Source: Oscillospiraceae bacterium (GTDB taxonomy: Bacteria; Bacillota; Clostridia; Oscillospirales; Ruminococcaceae). From it: a stretch of DNA of 8,367 nt. The position numbers and the translations under genes were made by a program. Position 1 is the first letter of the stretch. The number at the start of each line of letters is the position of its first letter. This document shows positions 3,732-8,367 of the stretch, one piece after another. Below the pieces are notes generated by a model. It was given only the letters and a program-made list of their open reading frames with translations, was not told the DNA's origin and ran no database searches. The DNA lies in contig JAGAKC010000112.1 of the NCBI GenBank assembly GCA_017848155.1, positions 1-8,367 of the forward strand, in the 5' to 3' direction.

Positions 3732-6137
3732 ATGGATATCAGAATTGCGCTGGCGGGAAATCCCAACAGCGGTAAAACGACTCTGTTCAATGCGCTTACC
3801 GGCTCAAACCAGTACGTGGGAAACTGGCCGGGAGTGACTGTTGAGAAAAAAGAGGGTAAGATGAAGGGGGAAAGTGATATTATCATCACTGACCTGCCCG
3901 GAATCTATTCGTTATCGCCCTATACGCCTGAGGAGGTGGTTGCGAGAAACTACCTTATAGGTGAAAGACCTGACGCAATACTTAATATAGTTGACGGAAC
4001 GAACCTTGAAAGAAACCTGTACCTGACAACTCAGATGCTGGAGATAGGACTTCCCGTCGTGGTGGCGATAAATATGGTTGACGTCATAAGAAAAAACGGT
4101 GATAAGATAGATATAGACGAGCTTGGCAGAAGGCTTGGCTGCAAGGTCTGCGAGATATCTGCGCTGAAGGGCGACGGTATACAGGAGGCGGCTCAGCTTG
4201 CGATAGCTGCTGCGAAAAGCGACGAACCTGTAAGAGTACGTCACAGCTTCTGCGGTTGCGTCGAACATGCTATCGCACATATCGAGGAGGCATTCCTGCA
4301 CGACATCCCCGAGGAGCAGCAGAGATGGTATACCATAAAGATATTCGAGCGTGACGAAAAGGTGCTGGAGCTGCTTAAGATACCCGCTGCAAAGCGTGAG
4401 CATATGGAGAATGATATCCGTCTTGCGGAAGCGGAGATGGACGATGATGCAGAGAGCATCATCACCAATGAGCGTTACGATTACATAGCAAAGGTGCTTG
4501 ATGGCTGTTATAAGAAAAAGAACAAGGATGGACTTACTACTTCGGATAAGATAGATAGGATAGTTACCAATCGTGTACTTGCACTGCCTATCTTTGCGGC
4601 AATAATGTTCCTTGTGTTCTATATTTCTGTAACGACAGTGGGAACATGGGTCACGGACTGGACAAATGACGGCCTTTTCGGTGATGGATTCCATCTGTTC
4701 AACATCGGTGCAGGCGAGTATGAGGAAGCTGTATCGGCTTATGCTGAGGAAAACATATTCGTAGAGGAACTTACTGCTGCCGCACAGACTGCTGTTGACG
4801 CAGGCGTTATCGGTGCAGAGGAAGTGCTGGGTGCGGTAGAGGAAGCTGATTTTGGCAGTTTTGAGGAGGCTTACGGCTCCTACGGCGGTGTATTTGCTGA
4901 GGCAGGTATCGACCTTGGTGCTATAGTTGACGGTCCCATGGAGAGCTTGCCCGACCCGGCTGAATACGGAGTATGGGTACCCGGTGTTCCTGTGCTGGTG
5001 GAGGGCGGCCTTGACGCTATAGGCTGCGCTGACTGGCTGAAGAGCCTTATCCTCGATGGTATAGTGGCAGGTGTCGGCGGTGTACTCGGTTTCGTGCCCC
5101 AGATACTCGTTCTTTTCATAATGCTTGGTTTCCTTGAAAGCTGTGGCTATATGGCAAGAGTTGCGTTCGTGATGGACAGGATATTCAGAAAATTCGGTCT
5201 TTCGGGCAAGAGCTTCATTCCCATGCTTATCGGAGTAGGCTGCGGAGTTCCCGGTATCATGGCTTCACGCACCATTGAAAATGAGCGTGACCGTCGCATG
5301 ACTATCATTACGACTACATTCATACCCTGCGGTGCAAAAATGCCCATTATTGCACTTATTGCAGGTGCGCTTTTCGGTAACGCATGGTGGGTAGCGCCAA
5401 GTGCATTCTTTGCAGGTTGCGCCGCTGTTATCATGTCAGGCATAATGCTGAAAAAGACAAAGCTGTTTGCAGGTGATGTTGCGCCCTTTGTTATGGAGCT
5501 GCCCTCGTATCACATGCCGACTGTAAAGGCTGTTCTCAGCTCTATGTGGGAGCGTGGCTGGTCCTTTATCAAGAAGGCGGGCACAGTTATTCTTCTCTCC
5601 ACAGTTATCCTGTGGTGTGGTTCGGTATTCGGAAATCTTCCCGACGGCGGCTTCGGCTTCAGTCTGGAGCTTGAGATGGCTGACAGCGTTCTCGGAATCA
5701 TCGGCAATGCTATCTGCTGGCTGTTTGCGCCCCTCGGATTTGCTGATCCTACTGCTGCTGTTGCAACTATCATGGGTCTTGTTGCAAAGGAGGAGGTCGT
5801 TGCGGTATTCGGCGTGCTTGACTTCATGGGCATGACTCAGCTCGCAGGCTATTCGTTCCTTATCTTCAATCTGCTGTGCGCACCCTGCTTCGCTGCAATG
5901 GGCGCTATCCGCAGAGAGATGAACAGTCCCAAGTGGACTGCATTCGCTATCACATACCAGTGCGTATTTGCTTATGCTATCTCCCTGATAGTATACCAGT
6001 TCGGTTCTGCTTTCACAGGCAGCCTGAATATTATCGGTCTGATCTTTGCTATACTTGTTCTGGGCGCTATCTGCTTCCAGCTGTTCAGACCCTACAAGGA
6101 GAGCACAAGACTTACACACAGCGTAAAGGTAAAGTAA
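3732..6137 (+). CDS. feoB: ferrous iron transporter FeoB (GTPase permease)
   Basis: FeoB is the inner-membrane Fe(II) permease with a cytosolic GTPase; 801 residues is within the family range. The N-terminal G domain has G1 GNPNSGKT (9-16), a G2 threonine in GVTVE (Thr36), G3 DLPG (54-57), G4 NMVD (114-117) and G5 SAL (143-145). A helical GDI-like region runs to about residue 275. The membrane part starts with a hydrophobic segment at about 282-306. Gate-type repeats follow: FVPQILVLFIMLGFLESCGYMARVAF (about 454-479), GCGVPGIMASRTIENERDRR (about 503-522) and a second gate (about 605-700). Further helices follow to about 785. Between the first helix and the first gate, about residues 320-412 form a long Ala/Gly/Glu-rich acidic stretch, probably extracytoplasmic. 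AAGGAG 8 nt before ATG fixes the start. No CXXC tail motif is present; Cys-rich functions may be supplied by the next two genes. Confidence 0.98.
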   Translation: MDIRIALAGNPNSGKTTLFNALTGSNQYVGNWPGVTVEKKEGKMKGESDIIITDLPGIYSLSPYTPEEVVARNYLIGERPDAILNIVDGTNLERNLYLTTQMLEIGLPVVVAINMVDVIRKNGDKIDIDELGRRLGCKVCEISALKGDGIQEAAQLAIAAAKSDEPVRVRHSFCGCVEHAIAHIEEAFLHDIPEEQQRWYTIKIFERDEKVLELLKIPAAKREHMENDIRLAEAEMDDDAESIITNERYDYIAKVLDGCYKKKNKDGLTTSDKIDRIVTNRVLALPIFAAIMFLVFYISVTTVGTWVTDWTNDGLFGDGFHLFNIGAGEYEEAVSAYAEENIFVEELTAAAQTAVDAGVIGAEEVLGAVEEADFGSFEEAYGSYGGVFAEAGIDLGAIVDGPMESLPDPAEYGVWVPGVPVLVEGGLDAIGCADWLKSLILDGIVAGVGGVLGFVPQILVLFIMLGFLESCGYMARVAFVMDRIFRKFGLSGKSFIPMLIGVGCGVPGIMASRTIENERDRRMTIITTTFIPCGAKMPIIALIAGALFGNAWWVAPSAFFAGCAAVIMSGIMLKKTKLFAGDVAPFVMELPSYHMPTVKAVLSSMWERGWSFIKKAGTVILLSTVILWCGSVFGNLPDGGFGFSLELEMADSVLGIIGNAICWLFAPLGFADPTAAVATIMGLVAKEEVVAVFGVLDFMGMTQLAGYSFLIFNLLCAPCFAAMGAIRREMNSPKWTAFAITYQCVFAYAISLIVYQFGSAFTGSLNIIGLIFAILVLGAICFQLFRPYKESTRLTHSVKVK

Positions 6138-6173
6138 AAAACACATCTTCTGTACGTCGTAAGGAGGAGCAGT

Positions 6174-6362
6174 ATGGGTGAATTTCTGATAAACAATATC
6201 GGTACTATCGCCGTGGGGGCAGTTGTCCTGCTTCTGCTCTTCTTTGCGGCACGCAGGATGATACTGGATAAAAAGCAGGGCAAGTCCTCCTGCGGCGGAG
6301 GCTGCGGCAGCTGTCCGAATGCGGGACTTTGCCATGGTGCTAAACAGGGTGGTCAGCGATGA
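6174..6362 (+). CDS. FeoB-associated Cys-rich single-pass membrane protein
   Basis: This 62-residue protein matches the FeoB-associated Cys-rich membrane protein family by layout and position. A short N-terminus is followed by one hydrophobic helix (about 8-26), then a basic AARRMILDKK stop-transfer segment, then a Cys cluster C-X3-C-X2-C-X5-C (Cys40, 44, 47, 53) with a following His (CHG). The positive-inside pattern puts the cysteines in the cytosol. The cluster could bind Fe(II) or a metal centre near the FeoB exit, a role some assign to FeoC in enterobacteria; this is inference. AAGGAGG at 6161-6167, 6 nt before ATG, is a strong ribosome binding site. It starts 36 nt after feoB, and its TGA overlaps the next start in an ATGA junction, indicating translational coupling. 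Confidence 0.9.
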   Translation: MGEFLINNIGTIAVGAVVLLLLFFAARRMILDKKQGKSSCGGGCGSCPNAGLCHGAKQGGQR

Positions 6363-6739
6363 ACGGTATTCCCGAATGGCTGCCTACGGCGGCAATATGT
6401 GTGGTGATCGCAGTGATATGCGTAGTGGCTGTGAAAAGCTATGCTAAAAAGCTGTCAAAGGGCTGCTGCGGAGCTGCGGCGGACGATGAGGCCGAGATAA
6501 AGGCGGCAGAGGGTGACTATCCCTATTCCTGTACAGTTGAGATAGGCGGTATGACCTGCAAAAAATGCGCACAGCGTATCCAGAATGCCTTCAACAGGCA
6601 GGAGGGCTACAGTGCACAGGTAAGCCTTGAGGAGAGCCATGCGGTCATCCGATGTGCTTTTCCTATAAAGGAGCTGCTTATAAGAAAGACTATGATCGAT
6701 CTTGGCTACTCTGTGGGAAAGCTGACATTGAATAATTAA
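6359..6739 (+). CDS. membrane-anchored heavy-metal-associated (HMA) domain protein
   Basis: This 126-residue protein has an N-terminal membrane helix (about 8-25), a short basic stretch with a Cys-Cys pair (Cys36-Cys37), an acidic linker (about 41-52) and a C-terminal ferredoxin-like HMA domain (about 57-122). The HMA metal site is GMTCKKC (Cys67, Cys70), as in copper chaperones and P-type ATPase N-terminal domains. The domain also carries Cys58 and Cys99 and ends with DLGYSV, the usual HMA tail. The start codon overlaps the previous stop (ATGA), and only a moderate AGGGTGG lies upstream, so it probably depends on coupled translation. As last gene of the feo operon it may be a tethered metal chaperone or redox-sensitive metal sink for FeoB-imported iron. 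HMA domains usually bind Cu(I) or other soft metals, so its ligand here is uncertain. Confidence 0.88.
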   Translation: MNGIPEWLPTAAICVVIAVICVVAVKSYAKKLSKGCCGAAADDEAEIKAAEGDYPYSCTVEIGGMTCKKCAQRIQNAFNRQEGYSAQVSLEESHAVIRCAFPIKELLIRKTMIDLGYSVGKLTLNN

Positions 6740-6748
6740 GAAATATTC

Positions 6749-6780
6749 AAAGCGACAAATTTGTTATTTTGTCGCTTTTT
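6749..6780 (+). terminator. intrinsic terminator of the feo operon
   Basis: AAAGCGACAAA (6749-6759) pairs perfectly with TTTGTCGCTTT (6768-6778) around an 8-nt loop, followed by more T residues (to 6780, then CTTTG). The 11-bp stem starts 10 nt after the last stop codon of the operon. The A-rich 5' arm means it could work on the other strand too, but no minus-strand gene ends here. Confidence 0.9.
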
Positions 6781-6877
6781 CTTTGCCTCTTTCAAACAGG
6801 AACATGTACCGGATGTTTTTTGGGTTTCAAAATCTCTATTCTTTTAGTAAATAATAGACAAAGATCCGAAAATGTAC

Positions 6878-6906
6878 TTGCTATTTTTGATAAATAATGC
6901 TATGAT
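6878..6906 (+). promoter_or_regulatory. promoter of the sensor gene
   Basis: TTGCTA (6878-6883) and TATGAT (6901-6906) are spaced by 17 nt, with a TGC before the -10 box (6898-6900) that gives an extended -10. Transcription would start near 6913. An overlapping alternative is TTGATA (6887-6892) with TAGTAT (6910-6915), also 17 nt apart. Either makes a short AT-rich leader ending in GGAGGA (6925-6930), 10 nt before the ATG at 6941. Confidence 0.6.
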
Positions 6907-6940
6907 ATATAGTATAGAATAGATGGAGGAATTGCCCGTC

Positions 6941-8367
6941 ATGAGTAACAAAATTGAGTTAGATAACAGAGCTAAAATTATGAATACCGCATTTGCGGAT
7001 GATAAGTATCCAATGGACAACGAGCCTGTTGTTGCTCGTCCCAGGACCACAGCATCTGCTCCTATGACAAAGGTACATAATGAGTCTGAAAAGAAAAAGT
7101 CCGTTGACGATGTATCGGTAAATTTGTCGTCTGATGAGCAGGAAAAGGCAAAGCCTGAAAAGCAGGAAAAGGTAAAGCCTGAAAAGCAGGAAAAGGCAAA
7201 GCCTGAAAAGCAGGAAAAGGCAAAGCCTGAAAAACAGGAAAAGGCAAAGCCTGAAAAACAGGAAAAGGCAAAGCCTGAAAAACAGGAAAAGGCAAAGCCT
7301 GAAAAGCAGGAAAAGGCAAAGCCTGAAAAGCAGGAAAAAGTAAAGCCTGAAAAGCAGGAAAAGCCTAAGCCTGAAAAGCAGGAAAAGCCTAAGCCTGAAA
7401 AGCAGGAAAAGGCAAAGCCTGAAAAGCAGGAAAAAGCAAAGCCTGAAAAGCAGGAAATGCCTAAGCCTGTAAAGCAGGAAAAGCCTAAGCCTGTAAAGCA
7501 GGAGCAGGCAGAGAAAAAGCAGGTGAAGATAGTTCTTCCCCTTGATGAGGAAGTAGCTGCGGCTGAGCCTGTTGCTGCTTCTACGGTAAAAAATGTTCCC
7601 GAGAATGTCGGAGCTGCCGAAAAGGCAAAAAGTGGCTCGGGTATTGGTGCGTTCTTTAAGAAGCTGTTCGGAAGGAAACGTGACGGCAGTGTTCTTCTCA
7701 ATGGCGGCATCGGCATAAAGGGCAGGATACTCCGACTCTGTATCATCAGCGTGTGTGCCGCAGTTGTGGTGACCCAGCTGTTTTCAATCATCAGTACTTT
7801 CACATCCTTTGACAAGTCCTACACCGATCAGGCGCAGGCGCTTGCTGCGTCCTACGCACAGACCGTAAAGGCTAAGCTGGCTGCGTCGGATACAGCTGAC
7901 CTGTCGGCTGCTCTGGGTAGTATCTCTGAGGGCAAAAATGTCGTTGTACTGGACAAGGATGGTATGGTCGTTGCAGCGGCAAATGTGCCGATAGCAGACG
8001 GTACTGTATCCTACAAGAACCATGAAAAGGGCGGATATGTGAAGCTCGCCGAGGCAATGATGTCAAACGGCACGGGCACGATCCGCTACAATGTTGACGG
8101 GGTGGAATACCTTGCTGCGTATTGTCCTGTTGAGCTTTCGGACGGCTGGTCTGTGGCTGCGAGCCTTGACTATTCGAGCGCTGCGTCGGGAATAGTTATC
8201 AACATGCTGATAGCTATCGGCATTGCGTTGCTGGTCATCGTGATGACCTGCGTGGTATGCATCAGGACCTCTGACAGGATCTCAAAGCCTGTTACCGAAG
8301 CTGCAAAGCGTCTGAAGCTGCTTTCACAGGGCGATATCACCACAGAGTTCGATGTCGAGGTGTCTAA
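6941..8367 (+). CDS. transmembrane sensor with Lys/Glu/Pro repeats, Cache-like domain and HAMP (5' part; probable chemoreceptor)
   Basis: The frame is open from ATG 6941 to the last base, giving 475 residues without a stop. Order: a polar N-terminus (1-66); 15 copies of an 8-residue QEKAKPEK-type repeat (67-186); a variable linker with a basic patch KKLFGRKR just before the membrane; TM1 (about 264-286); an extracellular domain of about 130 residues; TM2 (about 417-441); then RISKPVTEAAKRLKLLSQGDI, a HAMP domain start. The extracellular part has Cache-like wording (NVVVLDKDGMVVAA; GVEYLAAYCPV; GWSVAASLDYS). This layout fits a methyl-accepting chemotaxis protein, but the output domain is missing, so a diguanylate cyclase or histidine kinase is possible. 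The ~260-residue cytoplasmic extension before TM1 is unusual, as chemoreceptors normally begin within a few residues of TM1. GGAGGA 10 nt upstream and a promoter support the start. Confidence 0.85.
   Translation, partial: MSNKIELDNRAKIMNTAFADDKYPMDNEPVVARPRTTASAPMTKVHNESEKKKSVDDVSVNLSSDEQEKAKPEKQEKVKPEKQEKAKPEKQEKAKPEKQEKAKPEKQEKAKPEKQEKAKPEKQEKAKPEKQEKVKPEKQEKPKPEKQEKPKPEKQEKAKPEKQEKAKPEKQEMPKPVKQEKPKPVKQEQAEKKQVKIVLPLDEEVAAAEPVAASTVKNVPENVGAAEKAKSGSGIGAFFKKLFGRKRDGSVLLNGGIGIKGRILRLCIISVCAAVVVTQLFSIISTFTSFDKSYTDQAQALAASYAQTVKAKLAASDTADLSAALGSISEGKNVVVLDKDGMVVAAANVPIADGTVSYKNHEKGGYVKLAEAMMSNGTGTIRYNVDGVEYLAAYCPVELSDGWSVAASLDYSSAASGIVINMLIAIGIALLVIVMTCVVCIRTSDRISKPVTEAAKRLKLLSQGDITTEFDVEVS
7139..7498 (+). 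repeat. 15 tandem 24-bp units encoding QEKAKPEK repeats
   Basis: A CAG codon recurs every 24 bp from 7139 to 7499, bounding 15 uninterrupted in-frame units. The consensus peptide is Q-E-K-(A/V/P)-K-P-E-K. The fourth residue is Ala in units 1, 3-8, 12 and 13, Val in 2 and 9, and Pro in 10, 11, 14 and 15. Units 4-6 end in AAA instead of AAG. The last two units diverge most, with PVK replacing PEK and Met in unit 14. The array then fades into QEQAEKKQ. There are no spacers, so it is not a CRISPR array. Confidence 0.97.

Noticed and set aside
5436..6335. 299-codon minus-strand open frame under feoB
   Set aside because: Shadow of the feoB frame; the plus strand encodes unmistakable FeoB gate motifs here.
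6801..6821. Second terminator after the feo operon (AACAT/ATGTT stem with T-run)
   Set aside because: The stem is only 5 bp and A/T-rich with a 7-nt loop; the strong terminator at 6749-6780 already explains the end of the operon.
6848..6872. Flagellar sigma (SigD/sigma-28)-type promoter: TAAA then TCCGAAAA
   Set aside because: The second box matches 6 of 8 bases of GCCGATAA, which would suit a chemoreceptor, but the 13-nt spacing is shorter than the usual 14-16. The extended -10 promoter at 6878-6906 is better.
7139..7498. CRISPR-like direct repeats
   Set aside because: The 24-bp units are contiguous with no spacers and are translated in frame in a coding sequence.
6844..7815. 323-codon minus-strand open frame with FSGFAFSCF-like repeats
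   Set aside because: It is the reverse complement of the tandem repeat in the sensor gene; a 24-bp unit keeps any frame open. It covers the plus-strand promoter and start, and its low-complexity product lacks a recognisable domain.

Overview
The window looks like chromosomal DNA from a low- to mid-GC anaerobic Firmicute of the class Clostridia, most like a Ruminococcus-type Oscillospiraceae. This rests on the protein families (Bacillus/Clostridia-type EF-P, a CD1247-like zinc-ribbon protein, a clostridial FeoA/FeoB set with a FeoB-associated Cys-rich protein), strong AGGAGG-type ribosome binding sites, and sigma-A-like promoters. The species call is inference. No rRNA, tRNA, insertion sequence or CRISPR array is visible.

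Layout. (1) 1-1733, plus strand: the 3' half of an M24-family Xaa-Pro aminopeptidase, a clear sigma-A-type promoter, efp (elongation factor P), and a short, very acidic zinc-ribbon protein, ending in a strong intrinsic terminator. (2) 1811-2863, plus strand: hisC-like aminotransferase, starting only 22 nt after that terminator and with no obvious promoter of its own. (3) 2906-3163, minus strand: an 85-residue protein of unknown function, convergent with hisC and divergent from the iron genes. (4) 3319-6780, plus strand: a four-gene ferrous-iron uptake operon, feoA - feoB - FeoB-associated Cys-rich single-pass protein - membrane-anchored heavy-metal-associated (HMA) domain protein, closed by an 11-bp-stem terminator. 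(5) 6878-8367, plus strand: a promoter and the first 475 codons of a transmembrane sensor (TM - Cache-like extracellular domain - TM - HAMP, probably a methyl-accepting chemotaxis protein). It runs off the window and carries 15 tandem copies of a 24-bp, 8-residue Lys/Glu/Pro repeat in its cytoplasmic N-terminus.

Most notable signal. The feo region carries a repeated 16-bp dyad, GTTAG-N6-CTAAC. Two perfect copies lie just downstream of the feoA -10 box and a third perfect copy lies between feoA and feoB. Two degenerate copies (9/10 and 8/10 matches) lie upstream, towards the divergent gene. The TTAG-N6-CTAA geometry fits part of the DtxR/IdeR-family consensus, so this is probably an iron-responsive operator array; no regulator gene lies in the window.

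How the genes work together. EF-P relieves ribosome stalling at polyproline, and the adjacent peptidase cleaves X-Pro bonds, a neighbourhood also seen in Bacillus. In the feo operon, FeoB is the GTP-dependent Fe(II) permease and FeoA its small SH3-like partner. The two small Cys-containing membrane proteins are likely accessory factors at the membrane.
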